Counted from the stretch's first letter, positions 33,019 to 42,983 are shown. The stretch is DNA of 64,000 nucleotides from Streptomyces sp. ISL-66 (GCF_018614135.1 NZ_JAGGOW010000065.1:1-64000), one strand, 5' to 3'. A program made the numbers and translations. Notes: generated by a model not told the origin, from the letters alone.

Positions 33019-34736
33019 CGGGTGCTCCAGACGGAGGGGTGGGCGGCTTCGGCCAGCACGGACTCGGCGATCGGGGACGACAGCCGCACGTAGTCGGCCG
33101 CACGGTCGGCCTTGCGTTCCCAGCGGGTCAGCAGATTGGCCTTGGCGGGAAGCGGCACGCCGGCCAGCAGGGCGCTGAGCCGGGGCGGGCAGCCGTGCTC
33201 GTCGGCGTAGGACTGCAGGGCGGAGCGGACCTCCTCCCACAGGGCGCCCTCCAGCTCGGGGTACTGGTCGGCCAGCGCCGCGAGCAGCTCGGAGACGTGG
33301 TTGACGAGGAGGCAGTAGACGACCCGGTCCCAGCCGCGCTGCGCGTCGTAGGCCATCGGCCCCGCGACCTGGGGGGGCAGCTGGGCGAGGAGCGAGGCGT
33401 TCTGCTCGGGGACGAGCTTGGTGCCCTCCAGGTCGCGGAAGAGGACCTGGGCGGGGTGCCCGTCGCCGTCCACGCCGATCAGCACGTTCTGCAGGTGCGG
33501 CTCCAGGACCACTCCGTGGTCGAAGTAGGCGGCCAGCACGGGCGGCAGCAGCAGCCGCAGGTACGTCGCCCACCAGCGCAAGGCCTCCTGCGGCTCGGCG
33601 CCGTCGAGCAGGTGGGAGATGTGGGCGGAGCTGGTCGGGTACTCGTCGGCCACGGCCGCCGCGAGCAGCGCGGTGACACCCGGGCGCACGGCGCCGGCCA
33701 GGCCGTCGCGGACGATCAGCCCGAAGCCCTCGAACAGGGCGAGGTCGGCGTTTCCGTCGGGGCCCGGCAGGGCCAGGGTGCGGAAGGCGGGCTCGCGCAG
33801 CATCGTCGCGTCCGGGAACCTTTCGGCCAGTTCGCCGAGTGCCGGGGCCAGCAGCCTGGTGAGTGCGACCGCGCCGGTCAGCTCGTACGCGGCGTTCTTG
33901 CGCAGGCAGTTGGTGATCCGAACGTTCAGGCTGAACTTCAGGAAGGCGTCCTCGCCGTAGAGGGTGCGCACGGAGGCGGTCGCGGTGAACGGGTCGCCGC
34001 CGGGGCCCAGGTCCAGGACGTCACCGCGCGCGATGGCCGCCCGCAGGGCGGGGTTGTCGCGCAGCAGCTCGTACTGCCAGGGGTGTGCGGGCAGCAGCCG
34101 GTATCCGGCGGGGACCTCGCGCAGCCCGTCGATCATGGCGGTCACGGCCGGGTCGAGGCTCTCCTCGGCGAGGAGGTCCGCACGTACCGCGAGGTGGCGC
34201 AGCGGGAAGGAGGCGCGGGCCTCCGGCGCGTACGCGGCCCAGGCGGTCCGGTCCTCGGAGCGCGATTTGGGGGCGGGGTGGAAGCGGTGGCCGAACAGGA
34301 GTGCCTGCTCGGACTCGAGGTAGCGGTCGCCGTCGGGCTCGCCCCGGCCGGTCAGTGCGCTGGCGATGCCCTGGTGGCTGGAGGCCACCTGCTCGATGAA
34401 CTCTTCGTTGCCGACTCCGCTGCGCAGGGTCAGCTCCTGCCCGAGGTGCTCGGCCAGCTCGCGCCAGCTCAGCTCGGCCCAGCCGTCCGCGCGTTCCTCG
34501 AAGGCGGGGCCGGTGAAACGGTGGGCGCCGATCAGCGAGGTCCGCCGCAGCGCGACGCGGAGCAGTACCCCGCGCCGGGGGAGGCGGATCAGCAGCCGGC
34601 CGTCGACGACGGCGCTCTGGTGCTCGGGGCCGGACACCTCACGCAGCAGGCAGTTGAGCAGGGTGTGCGCCACCGCATGGTCGGCGGCGGGCAGGTCGAG
34701 CGCGGGTGAGGCCAGCGGCTGTACGGGCAGAGGCAT
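33015..34736 (-). CDS. IucA/IucC-family NIS siderophore synthetase (second)
   Basis: A 573-residue NRPS-independent siderophore synthetase that adenylates a carboxylate and joins it to an amine or alcohol. Visible are ASSHQGIASAL, GHRFHPAPKSR (ATP/phosphate binding), LLPAHPWQYELL, FLKFSLNVRITNCLRKNAAY and VVLEPHLQNVLIGVD, the last shaped like the kinase-type active-site loop of the fold. The C-terminus is the FhuF-like transporter-domain region. ATG 34736 (MPLPVQP) has GGAG at 6 bases and overlaps the MFS stop as TGATG; an ATG at 34748 has none. The substrate class (type A, B or C) cannot be assigned safely by eye. Confidence 0.92.
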   Translation of the reverse strand: MPLPVQPLASPALDLPAADHAVAHTLLNCLLREVSGPEHQSAVVDGRLLIRLPRRGVLLRVALRRTSLIGAHRFTGPAFEERADGWAELSWRELAEHLGQELTLRSGVGNEEFIEQVASSHQGIASALTGRGEPDGDRYLESEQALLFGHRFHPAPKSRSEDRTAWAAYAPEARASFPLRHLAVRADLLAEESLDPAVTAMIDGLREVPAGYRLLPAHPWQYELLRDNPALRAAIARGDVLDLGPGGDPFTATASVRTLYGEDAFLKFSLNVRITNCLRKNAAYELTGAVALTRLLAPALGELAERFPDATMLREPAFRTLALPGPDGNADLALFEGFGLIVRDGLAGAVRPGVTALLAAAVADEYPTSSAHISHLLDGAEPQEALRWWATYLRLLLPPVLAAYFDHGVVLEPHLQNVLIGVDGDGHPAQVLFRDLEGTKLVPEQNASLLAQLPPQVAGPMAYDAQRGWDRVVYCLLVNHVSELLAALADQYPELEGALWEEVRSALQSYADEHGCPPRLSALLAGVPLPAKANLLTRWERKADRAADYVRLSSPIAESVLAEAAHPSVWSTR

Positions 34737-35950
34737 CAATGACTCCATCGGCTACGGGGGAAACGGGCGAGCGCGGCGGCGCCGAGCGCGGCGGCCAGCG
34801 CGGCGGCGGTGCCGATCAACACGGGCGCGGAGGCGCCGAGCGTGCTGTTGGCGAGGGCCGCGACGGCGCCGGCGGCTACCGCGCCGCCCTTGGAGACGAA
34901 TTCGAGGGTGCCGAACATCCGGCCGGGGGCGCGGCCGCGCGCTGCCTCGGCGGCGAGCACCGAGAGGCAGACGAGGCCGAGGGTGAGCCCGGCGCCGAGC
35001 AGCAGGCGCACCAGCACGAAAGTGAGCAGCGAGTGGGTGACGGCATGGCCGGCCAGGCCCAGGGCGACGAAGCCGAAGCCCAGTGCGATTCCGGCCCGGG
35101 GGCGGTCGAGGAACGCGGTGTGCACCCGGGCGGCGAACACCAAGTAGCACAGGTGCGGCAGGGCGAACAGCACCCCGGAGACGGTTCCGCAGACGCCGGG
35201 CAGCCGTTCCTCGACCAGGGCTATCAGATAGGGAAAGGAGATGACGGTGGAGAAGACGAACACGAACTCGAAGGCGTAGAGCAGGCGCAGCGGTCCCGCC
35301 GCCGGTACGGACCCGGTCGCGTCGGCTTCCTCGGCACGCGGTGCGGGCCGGGCCGGTTCGGGCAGCAGGGCCAGCAGGGCGGCGGCGGCCAGTGGAAGGA
35401 CGGCCATCACCAGGTACTGCCGGTGCGGTGAGATCCACGGGGTCAGCGCCCCGACCAGGATCGGCGCGGCGACCAGCGAGGCCCGGGCACTGCCCTGCAT
35501 CAGGGTGAGGGCCTTCGACAGCCGGGGGCCTTCGAGGGCGGCGGCGAGGTAGCCGTTGGTGGCGGCGAAGGTGCCCCCGAGGAAGCCCTGCAGTACGAGG
35601 GCGACCGTGAAGGCCGGCAGGCTTTGCGCGGCGCCCGCCAGCAGGAAGGAGACGGTGAGGCCGAGCTGGGCGCGCAGCAGGAGCCGCTTGCGGCCGAAAC
35701 GGTCGGCCAGCCGGCCCCAGAGCGGTGCGCCCAGCGCGCTGAACACGGTCGGCACGATGTAGAGCACGCCGGCCCAGCTGCCGGTCGGGTCGCCGAGCGC
35801 GGGCAGGATCGCGGTGAGGTACGGGGGCAGGCCGAGGGCGGCGAACGAGGCGACGAAGTAGCACGCGGCGATGGCGTGCACCTGCCGGCGGTCCAGCCCG
35901 TCCGAGTGCCGCCCGGCTGCGACGGAGCCCACCAGGGTGTCGGTGGTCAT
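34736..35950 (-). CDS. MFS siderophore exporter
   Basis: A 404-residue 12-helix major facilitator. Loop 2-3 has WGRLADRFGRKRLLLRAQ, a full motif A. It lies between two NIS synthetase genes, exactly as SbnD lies between SbnC and SbnE in staphyloferrin B loci. That makes export of the finished siderophore the likely job. ATGA overlap upstream and TGATG downstream keep it translationally coupled to both synthetases. Confidence 0.88.
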   Translation of the reverse strand: MTTDTLVGSVAAGRHSDGLDRRQVHAIAACYFVASFAALGLPPYLTAILPALGDPTGSWAGVLYIVPTVFSALGAPLWGRLADRFGRKRLLLRAQLGLTVSFLLAGAAQSLPAFTVALVLQGFLGGTFAATNGYLAAALEGPRLSKALTLMQGSARASLVAAPILVGALTPWISPHRQYLVMAVLPLAAAALLALLPEPARPAPRAEEADATGSVPAAGPLRLLYAFEFVFVFSTVISFPYLIALVEERLPGVCGTVSGVLFALPHLCYLVFAARVHTAFLDRPRAGIALGFGFVALGLAGHAVTHSLLTFVLVRLLLGAGLTLGLVCLSVLAAEAARGRAPGRMFGTLEFVSKGGAVAAGAVAALANSTLGASAPVLIGTAAALAAALGAAALARFPRSRWSH

Positions 35951-37677
35951 CGCGCGACCTTCGCCGGCCGGAGGTAGTTGGGGCCGCTGGTGTAGTGCTT
36001 GTTGATGTCGGCGGCGCCGGATCTCTGCTTGCTGAGCAGGGTGCCCGCGGTGACCATGGCCTTGACCGGCAGCCGGTCGGCGTCCAGCAGGTCGGCGCGC
36101 AGCGCGGCGCCGTCGCCGCGGAGGCGGTCGACGGCCTGGCTCAGCCGCTCGCGGAGCAACCCGAGGGAGGTCTCCAGCGGGATCCGGTCCTGGGCGGACA
36201 GGGCGAAGGCGAGTGAGGCCGCGCACAGGTGGCCGGTGATGGTGGTGAACAGGTCGGTGAGCGGGCGGTCGCTGTCGGCGAAGATCCGGGCGTCGTCGAA
36301 CTCCTTGGGTGCCGGAGCGAATTCGCCCAGGGCGGCGTTCAGGCGGGACCCGTTGATGCGCAGGCCGTCGTTGTCCTTGTAGAGCAGCCGGAGCCTGGTG
36401 GCGCCGTCGGCCCGGTCGAACACCAGCGAGGTGTTCTGCTGGTGCGACTCCAGGGCGATGCCGTAGCGGAAGAGGGTGGTCTGCCAGTCGAGGAGCAGGG
36501 TCAGGAAGGCGTCGTAGAGGGCGAGGTGGTCACCGTCGTAGAAGCGGTCGGCGAGGTGGTCCACGACCAGTCGGCCGCCGGGCGCCGTGGCCGCGAGTGA
36601 GGCCAGCGGGACGGTCACCGCATCCTCCATGCCTTCGGGATAGCGGCGCAGCAGCACGGCCAGCAGCTCGTGGCCGCCTTCCCCGTAGCTCTGCTCGTCC
36701 GCGTGCAGGATCGTCGCGGTGAAGCGCGGCTCCAGGCCGATCACCGTCTCCAGTAGGCGCTGTCCGGCGGCGCCGTCCGGCAGTACTCCGGCCTTGATGG
36801 TACGGCGGTTGCGCATGCCGAGCGTGGCGGTGGCCAGCGGGAGCTTGAGGTGGCAGCGAGGGTCGCGGGCCACGGCCACGGTCCGCATCGACAGGGTGGG
36901 TACGACCTCCAGGTACGGCGTGGGGCCCGGTACGGCCACGCCCTCCAGGCCCGCCTCGCGCAGCGCGTCCGTCAGCGGGGCGCCGGCGGTCAGCGGGTGG
37001 ACGGGCACGGTGAGGTGGCCTTCGGCCAGTTCGGGCAGGCCGATCGCTTCCGGCGTGGGCCACCAGTCGGGCAGCGGCTCCTCGGTGTGCAGGTCGAACG
37101 TGCCGACGGGTACGGCGAACCATCGCAGCAGGAACGACGGGTGGAACTCCGGCGCGTAGGCGGAGAGTTGATCCTCCGTCAGGTCGGCCCGGCCGCGTGC
37201 CGTCGGGTAGACCGGGTGGTCCAGGTAGGCGGCCAGGGTGTCCTGGGCGAGCGAGGCGCCCAGCCCCGACCACTGGGCGGGGTCGCCGCCGTAGCGGGCC
37301 GCGAGTGCGGCCAGCACCTCGGGCCGCACCTTGTCGTGCAACTCCATGGTGGCGAGTGTCTGCCGGCATTCCTCGGCGAAGGCGTCGTGGCCGCCGCGGT
37401 CCTCGGGTTCGGCCAGCTCGCGCAGCGCGGCCAGCACACCGTCGAGGGTCTCCAGTTGGACGCCGTCCACCTCCAGGAGCGGCAGCCGCGCGGCGTACTC
37501 GCACTGGAAGCCGTCCTCGGCCACCGGCAGCAGCAGTGTGCTGCTGCCGTCCCGGTCCAGGCGCAGCCACGACCCGTCCGTGCGGCGTACGGGGACGCTG
37601 AGGGTGCGCAGACCGAGCAGGTCCTCCCGCAGCAGCGCGGACAGCACCCGCAGCGTCAGTATCCGTTCGGCGCTCAC
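35947..37677 (-). CDS. IucA/IucC-family NIS siderophore synthetase (first)
   Basis: A 576-residue NIS synthetase. Signature stretches are CHLKLPLATATLGMRNRRTI, LHADEQSYGEGGHELLAV and ALESHQQNTSLVFDRADG (catalytic loop), then INKHYTSGPNYLRP at the end. It is clearly different from the second NIS protein at 33015, so each probably adds a different unit. GTG 37677 is preferred to GTG 37692: it overlaps the ATP-grasp stop as GTGA, and GGGAG lies upstream. Together the two synthetases and the ATP-grasp enzyme provide three bond-forming activities. Confidence 0.92.
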   Translation of the reverse strand: MSAERILTLRVLSALLREDLLGLRTLSVPVRRTDGSWLRLDRDGSSTLLLPVAEDGFQCEYAARLPLLEVDGVQLETLDGVLAALRELAEPEDRGGHDAFAEECRQTLATMELHDKVRPEVLAALAARYGGDPAQWSGLGASLAQDTLAAYLDHPVYPTARGRADLTEDQLSAYAPEFHPSFLLRWFAVPVGTFDLHTEEPLPDWWPTPEAIGLPELAEGHLTVPVHPLTAGAPLTDALREAGLEGVAVPGPTPYLEVVPTLSMRTVAVARDPRCHLKLPLATATLGMRNRRTIKAGVLPDGAAGQRLLETVIGLEPRFTATILHADEQSYGEGGHELLAVLLRRYPEGMEDAVTVPLASLAATAPGGRLVVDHLADRFYDGDHLALYDAFLTLLLDWQTTLFRYGIALESHQQNTSLVFDRADGATRLRLLYKDNDGLRINGSRLNAALGEFAPAPKEFDDARIFADSDRPLTDLFTTITGHLCAASLAFALSAQDRIPLETSLGLLRERLSQAVDRLRGDGAALRADLLDADRLPVKAMVTAGTLLSKQRSGAADINKHYTSGPNYLRPAKVAR

Positions 37678-38879
37678 GGGGTGATCTCCCACTGGTGTGC
37701 GGCGGCGAACTCGGCCGTCACCCGGCGCAGTTCGTCCAGGTCGGGACCGAGGGCCCAGATCATGCCGAGGTAGTCGCGGTTGGTGCGGTAGTGCGGGTGG
37801 CGCTCACCGACGGCCCGCAGGGGGCGGTAGGAGAGTTCGATGCCGTCGATCACCTGGTCGTACGCCTCGGGGGCGGCGTTCAGGGTGCCGGCGCGGTCGG
37901 CGCAGACGGCCAGGTTGTGGGCCTGGATGTCCGTGCGGGCGCCGAGGTCGGCGGGAAGCGGCTCGCCGAGGTGCGTGCGCAGCACGTGCTCGAAGTAGGG
38001 GATGCCCAGGATCCGGGCCATCGCCAGGTCCGTCCGGTCGCCTATGGCACGGTAGTTCACCTCGATGATCCGGGCGCGGCCGTCGGCCTGGACGACGAAC
38101 TCGGTGTGGCAGGCGCCGAAGCCGACTCCGAGCGCGTCCAGCTGGGCGAGGATCTGGTCCACCACGGGCCGCGGGTGCTCGTGGGCGAACTCCATCACCT
38201 CCTCGATGAAGCCGGGCGGCCCGGAGAGCTGGGTCCGGAAGCCGCCGAGCACGTGCCGCCGGCTTGCGTCGCCGAGGGTCTCCAGCGTCCGCAGTTCGCC
38301 GTCCAGGAACTCCTCGACGACGAGGGCGGTGCCCGTACGGCGCTGCTGGATTTCCTTGGCGAGCCGGATCAGGTGCTCCAGGTCCTCGGCCAGCGCCACG
38401 TCCTCGCTCGCCACGCCCTCCCTGGGCTTGACGATGCAGGGGAAGGGGATGCCCAGCTCGCCGAGTACGGACGGGTCCTGGCCGGGGGCCAGTTCCGCCG
38501 ACCGGACGGCGTCCAGCCCGCGGGCCGTCAGGTGGCGGCGCAGCTCGGCCTTGTTCTTGGTCCGCAGGGTGGCCTTCCAGTCCTTGGCCGGCAGCTCGAA
38601 GTACTGCGCGGCGAGGGCGGCCTGCGTCTGCAGGTGGTCGCTGTTGGTGAAGACCGCGTCCGGTGCGTGATGGCGGGAGATGCGGCTGACGACCTCGCGG
38701 AAGTCCCGGACGTCGCACTCCAGCACCTCGGGCGCAAAGGGCAGTGCGGCGTAGGCGAGGCGGTGCGGGTCGGCGGAGTCGGAGAGGACGGTGACGTCGA
38801 GGCCCAGCTCCGCGGCGGCCGGCAGGAAGCCTTCGGTGACGGAATCGGTGGGGTTGAGCGCGAGCAGGTACAGCCGCAT
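37674..38879 (-). CDS. ATP-grasp enzyme of the siderophore operon
   Basis: A 401-residue ATP-grasp protein. IPFPCIVKPREGVASEDV holds the ATP-binding lysine, TALVVEEFLDGELRTLETLG the hinge, and ARIIEVNYRAIGDRTDLAMA the metal-binding Asn. In this last segment the usual ENPR reads EVNYR, a variant also seen in some amino-acid ligases. It may activate an amino acid or a citrate-type acid to join to another block, replacing a third NIS synthetase found in sbn loci. ATG 38879 has AGGAGAGGA about 9 bases upstream. It follows the binding-protein gene by 80 bases. Confidence 0.83.
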   Translation of the reverse strand: MRLYLLALNPTDSVTEGFLPAAAELGLDVTVLSDSADPHRLAYAALPFAPEVLECDVRDFREVVSRISRHHAPDAVFTNSDHLQTQAALAAQYFELPAKDWKATLRTKNKAELRRHLTARGLDAVRSAELAPGQDPSVLGELGIPFPCIVKPREGVASEDVALAEDLEHLIRLAKEIQQRRTGTALVVEEFLDGELRTLETLGDASRRHVLGGFRTQLSGPPGFIEEVMEFAHEHPRPVVDQILAQLDALGVGFGACHTEFVVQADGRARIIEVNYRAIGDRTDLAMARILGIPYFEHVLRTHLGEPLPADLGARTDIQAHNLAVCADRAGTLNAAPEAYDQVIDGIELSYRPLRAVGERHPHYRTNRDYLGMIWALGPDLDELRRVTAEFAAAHQWEITP

Positions 38880-38959
38880 GGGGAAACGGTCCTCTCCTGG
38901 GGTGGTGGCAGCGGTGGCGCGGTGGGGGCGGGCCAGGCCGGCCCGCCCCCGCACCGGTG

Positions 38960-39967
38960 CTACTTCGGGGCGTCGACGCCGGCGGCCTTGGCGATGTCGC
39001 CCAGCATCTGGTCGGCGGCCTGCACGCCGATGCCGGACATCCAGGTCTCGTCCGGGACGTTGAAGACCTTGCCGTTCTTGACGGCGTTCAGGCCCTGCCA
39101 GACGGCGGTGCTCTGGACCTCGTTCTGCTTGGTCTTGGTCGGGTCGTCGGCGACGGTCACGAAGACCAGGTCGGCGTCGGCCTTGTTGATCTCCTCGGCG
39201 CTGACGTCCAGCATCGCGGCGTCGACATCCTGCGAGGCGGGACGGGCGAGGCCGACGTCCTTGAGCACGGTGCCGCTGAAGGAGGCCTTCTGGTAGAGGC
39301 GGGTCGGGCCGGCCACGAAGCGCACGACCGAGGCGGTCGGGGCGGTGCCGGCGTTCTTCTCCTTGATGGCCTGGCCGAGCTTGGTCGCGCGGGCCTGGTA
39401 GTCGTCCAGCGCCTTCTTCGCCTCGGTCTCCTTGCCCAGGGCCTGGGCGTACAGCGCGAGGTTCTCCTTCCAGGGCAGGCCGGTGGTCTCGGCGAGGACA
39501 GTCGGGGCGATGGCGTTGAGCTTGTCGAAGACCTTCCCGTGCCGGACCTTCGAGGAGAGGATGACGTCCGGCTTCAGGGAGGCGATCAGCTCCAGGTTCG
39601 GCTCCGTCATCGGGCCGACGTCCTTGGTGTCCTTGATCTTGTCCTTGAGGTAGTTCGGGAAGCCGCCCTCGGTCTTCATGTGCGGGGAGACGGCGCCGAC
39701 CGGCGTGATGCCCAGCAGCGTGACGTCGTCCAGCTCACCGCTGTCCAGGACCACCACGCGCTTGGGCTGCGCCTTGATCTCGGCGGTGCCGGCGGCGTGC
39801 TTGACGCTACGCGGGAAGGTGGCGGCGGATCCGGCGGCGCTCTGGCCGGCGGCGGGCTTCGCGGCGTCCGGGCTGTCGCTGTTGCCGCAGGCGGTGAGCA
39901 GGGTGGTGGACAGGGCGAGGGAGAGGACGGCGACGGGCAGTCTACGGGCGAGGGCGGTGCGAGCCAT
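38960..39967 (-). CDS. Ferric-siderophore-binding lipoprotein (FecB/FhuD type)
   Basis: A 335-residue lipoprotein with a signal peptide and lipobox LLTAC (Cys27). The mature part is a class III periplasmic-binding fold with PKRVVVLDSGELDDVTLLGI in the first lobe, KPDVILSS, the long backbone helix, and a second lobe starting near TASVVRFVAGPTR. It captures the iron complex outside the membrane for the FecCDE-type importer. AGGAA lies 6 bases before ATG 39967. It sits between the transporter and the biosynthetic genes in one run on the minus strand, consistent with a single iron-regulated operon. Confidence 0.92.
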   Translation of the reverse strand: MARTALARRLPVAVLSLALSTTLLTACGNSDSPDAAKPAAGQSAAGSAATFPRSVKHAAGTAEIKAQPKRVVVLDSGELDDVTLLGITPVGAVSPHMKTEGGFPNYLKDKIKDTKDVGPMTEPNLELIASLKPDVILSSKVRHGKVFDKLNAIAPTVLAETTGLPWKENLALYAQALGKETEAKKALDDYQARATKLGQAIKEKNAGTAPTASVVRFVAGPTRLYQKASFSGTVLKDVGLARPASQDVDAAMLDVSAEEINKADADLVFVTVADDPTKTKQNEVQSTAVWQGLNAVKNGKVFNVPDETWMSGIGVQAADQMLGDIAKAAGVDAPK

Positions 39968-40066
39968 GAGGATTCCTGACTGTGTTTCGGGCAGGGCTGT
40001 TTCGGGCAGAGCGGGAGCCCGCGGTGAGAGCGGGACCCGAAGGGGGGGGCCGGCGATCGGGGAGGA

Positions 40067-40891
40067 TCAGACGGTGGCGGTCCGCGGGCTACGGGCGCCG
40101 GCGGGGATACGGGCGCACGGGATGACCAGCGGCGTGCCGGTCTCGGGGTCGGGGACGACCTGACAGGGCACCTGGAACACGGATTCGACGAGTTCCGCCG
40201 TCAGCACCTCGGCCGGCGGTCCCGCGGCCGCGAGCCTTCCGGCGTGGAGGACCACGAGGTGGTCGGCGTAACGGGCTGCCTGGCCGAGGTCGTGCAGCAC
40301 CATCACGACCGTGCGGCCGGCCTCCGCGTGCAGGTCGGCGACCAGGTTCAGTACGTCGAGCTGGTGGCGCAGGTCCAGGAAGGTGGTCGGCTCGTCGAGC
40401 AGCAGGAGTTCGGTGTCCTGGGCCAGGGCGAGGGCGATCCAGGCGCGTTGGCGCTGGCCGCCGGAGAGCTGGTCCACCGGCTGGTCGCGCAGTTCGGCGG
40501 TGCCGGTGCGCTCCAGCGCCTCCTCGACCGCCGCCTGGTCGGCCTTCGACCAGGGGCTGAGCATCCGCTGGTGGGGGAAGCGGCCGAGCCTCACCAGCGA
40601 CTCGACGGTGATCGCCTCGGGCGTGACGGGCTGCTGGGGCAGCAGGCCCATCCGGCGGGCCAGTGCCCGCGCGGACATCCGGTGGACGTCGGCGCCGTCC
40701 AGCGTGACCGTCCCGGACGCCGGGTCGAGCAGCCGGACCAGGCCGCGCAGCAGGGTGGACTTTCCGCACGCGTTCGGGCCGACGATCGCCGTCACCGCGT
40801 TGCCCGGAAGCGTCAGGTCGAGGCCTCCGATGATCTCCCGGCTGCCGTAACGCAAGGTGAGGTTCTGGGTGGCCAGCTGGTTGGCGGTCAT
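40067..40891 (-). CDS. Ferric-siderophore ABC transporter ATPase (FecE/FepC type)
   Basis: A 274-residue ATPase. Walker A GPNACGKSTLLRGL, signature LSGGQRQRAWIA, Walker B LLLLDEPTTFLDLRHQ and switch HDLGQAARYADH are all intact and match the FecE/FhuC branch. It hydrolyses ATP to drive uptake through the two permeases encoded just upstream. ATG 40891 overlaps the FecD stop by four bases. The C-terminal extension after about residue 235 is short and probably structural. Confidence 0.95.
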   Translation of the reverse strand: MTANQLATQNLTLRYGSREIIGGLDLTLPGNAVTAIVGPNACGKSTLLRGLVRLLDPASGTVTLDGADVHRMSARALARRMGLLPQQPVTPEAITVESLVRLGRFPHQRMLSPWSKADQAAVEEALERTGTAELRDQPVDQLSGGQRQRAWIALALAQDTELLLLDEPTTFLDLRHQLDVLNLVADLHAEAGRTVVMVLHDLGQAARYADHLVVLHAGRLAAAGPPAEVLTAELVESVFQVPCQVVPDPETGTPLVIPCARIPAGARSPRTATV

Positions 40892-41952
40892 GAGTCGTTC
40901 CTCTGGGGGAGCCGGCCCTGTCGGATCATCAGCCACAGCAGCCACGGCGCGCCGAGGGTCGCGGTGACGGCGCCGACCGGCAGGCCGTGGACGGGCAGTA
41001 CGTGCAGGACCAGGAGGTCGGAGGAGAGCAGCAGGACGGAGCCGACCAGCGCGGTCAGTGCCAGCGTCGCGACGGTGGGCGGGCCGGCCAGCAGCCGGAC
41101 CAGGTGGGGTACGGCGAGCGCCACGAAGGCGACGGGGCCGGTGAGCGCGGCCGCCAGCGAGGCGAGCGCGATGGTGAGCAGCAGCAGCCAGAGCCGGTCC
41201 CGGTTCGGGTTGAGGCCGAGGCCTCCGGCGGAGTCGTCGCCGAGGTCGAGCACGGAGACCCGGCGGTTCATCAGGAAGGCTCCGGCGGCGGTCAGCGCGA
41301 TGGCACCACCGGCCGCCCACACCTCCGGCCAGTTGCGTCCGTACAGCGAGCCGGTGGTCCACTGCATCGCCGAGGTGGCGAGTTCCGCGGGGAAGCGCAC
41401 GATCATCAGGTTGACGGCCGCCGCCAGGCCTTGCTGCACCGCCAGGCCGACCAGTACCAGCCGGGTGACGGCCATCCGCGAGCGCCAGGCGAAGCCCCCG
41501 AGCAGCAGGGCGGCGAGCAGTCCGCCGCCCAGTGCGGCCAGCGGGATCATCGCCTGCGAGGCGCCGGTGGCCAGCATGAGCGTCGCGCCGAACGAGGCGC
41601 CGCCGGTGACGCCGATGGTGTCGGGGGACGCGAGCGGGTTGCGGAACAACCGCTGCAGCATCGAGCCGGCCACCGCCAGACCCGCGCCCGCGATCAGCGC
41701 CGAAACCACCCGGGGCGCCCGGAACTGACGGACGACCAGTACGTCGCCGGGGTCGCCCAGGCCGGCCAGCGCACGCAGCGCGTCCCAGACGGACATCTTC
41801 ACCTGGCCGGTGCCCAGCGCGATGCCCGTCAGCGCCACCAGAACGACGGCCGCGATCGCGCACCAGACCAGCGTGCGGTTGCGCGCCCTGGACCGGGCGC
41901 TGCGGCGGCGGGGGGCCGGCGCCGTCTCGGGGGTGGCGAGGAGGGCGGTCAT
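40888..41952 (-). CDS. Ferric-siderophore ABC permease (FecD type)
   Basis: A 354-residue FecCD-family permease with about ten helices after an Arg-rich N-terminus. The family signatures RAPRVVSALIAGAGLAVAGS with MLQRLFRNPLASPDTIGVTG near residue 90 and GPVAFVALAVPHLVR near residue 275 (ATPase coupling) are present. It pairs with the FecC-type protein before it. Translation is coupled on both sides through ATGA overlaps. Confidence 0.94.
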   Translation of the reverse strand: MTALLATPETAPAPRRRSARSRARNRTLVWCAIAAVVLVALTGIALGTGQVKMSVWDALRALAGLGDPGDVLVVRQFRAPRVVSALIAGAGLAVAGSMLQRLFRNPLASPDTIGVTGGASFGATLMLATGASQAMIPLAALGGGLLAALLLGGFAWRSRMAVTRLVLVGLAVQQGLAAAVNLMIVRFPAELATSAMQWTTGSLYGRNWPEVWAAGGAIALTAAGAFLMNRRVSVLDLGDDSAGGLGLNPNRDRLWLLLLTIALASLAAALTGPVAFVALAVPHLVRLLAGPPTVATLALTALVGSVLLLSSDLLVLHVLPVHGLPVGAVTATLGAPWLLWLMIRQGRLPQRNDS

Positions 41953-42983
41953 CGCGCCACCTTCCGGGCCAGTACGGCGAGCAGGGGCGCACCGAGGAAG
42001 GCCGTCACGATGCCGACCTCGATCTCGGACGGGCGGGCCGCCACGCGGCCGAGCACGTCGGCGGCGAGCAGCAGGACGGGACCGGCGATCAGGCAGCCGG
42101 GCACCAGCCAGCGGTGGTCGCCCCCGAGCATCGGGCGGACCAGGTGCGGTGCGGCCAGGCCGATGAAGGCCACCGGCCCGGCGACCGCCACCGCGCAGCC
42201 GGCCAGCAGCACCACGGCGAGTCCGCCGATCAGCCGGATCCGGGCGACCGGTACGCCGAGCGACTGCGCCGTCTCGTCGCCGAGGGCGAGCGCGTTGAGC
42301 GCGGGGGCAATGGCGAAGGAGGCCAGCAGGCCGAGCGCGACGAAGCCGAGGACAGGGGTGAGTACGTCCAGGTTGCGGCCGCCGATCGAGCCCGCCAGCC
42401 AGAACCGGGCCTCATCGAGGGTGCGGTGGCTGGCGAGCATCAGCGCGGACGTCCAGGAGGTCAGCACCACGGTCAGTACGGTGCCGCTGAGGGCGAGGCG
42501 GACCGGGTCGAGGTCGCCGCCCCGGCGTGACATCGCGAAGGCGGCGAGGGCGGCGGCGGCCGCGCCGGCGAAGGCGAACCACAGGTACTCGATCGGCCGG
42601 TCGAGGCCCAGCGTGAAGATGGCGGTGACCACCGCGAAGCTCGCGCCGGCGTTGATGCCGAGGGTGACGGGCGAGGCCAGCGGGTTGCGGGTGACGCCCT
42701 GCGCGACGGCCCCGGCCACCCCGAGAGCGCCCCCGACCACCAGACCGATGAGGGTGCGCGGAACCCGAAGCCCCGTCACCACATCGGCGTCGCCGCCGCG
42801 CCCGCCGCCGAACAGTGCGTCGAGCACGGTGGGCAGCGGGATCGGACGCGTTCCGAGGGCGAGGCTCATGGCCGTGCACAGCACGAGCGCGCAAAGGCCC
42901 GCGGTCAGCAGCAGGAGCCGCCGTACCGCTGAGGACCCCTGCGCCGTCGGCGCTGTGGAAGCCGGTAGATCGAGTTTCAGCAC
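41949..42983 (-). CDS. Ferric-siderophore ABC permease (FecC type), operon start
   Basis: A 344-residue FecCD permease with RVPRTLIGLVVGGALGVAGA and GVTRNPLASPVTLGI, then GPVAFIGLAAPHLVRP. GTG 42983 (VLKLDLPAS) was chosen rather than the longer frame to 43022, because the iron box occupies 42995-43013. The start codon lies only 11 bases from the box and lacks a ribosome site, which suggests a leaderless mRNA. It is the first gene of a nine-gene, 11-kb iron operon ending at 31810. Confidence 0.9.
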   Translation of the reverse strand: MLKLDLPASTAPTAQGSSAVRRLLLLTAGLCALVLCTAMSLALGTRPIPLPTVLDALFGGGRGGDADVVTGLRVPRTLIGLVVGGALGVAGAVAQGVTRNPLASPVTLGINAGASFAVVTAIFTLGLDRPIEYLWFAFAGAAAAALAAFAMSRRGGDLDPVRLALSGTVLTVVLTSWTSALMLASHRTLDEARFWLAGSIGGRNLDVLTPVLGFVALGLLASFAIAPALNALALGDETAQSLGVPVARIRLIGGLAVVLLAGCAVAVAGPVAFIGLAAPHLVRPMLGGDHRWLVPGCLIAGPVLLLAADVLGRVAARPSEIEVGIVTAFLGAPLLAVLARKVAR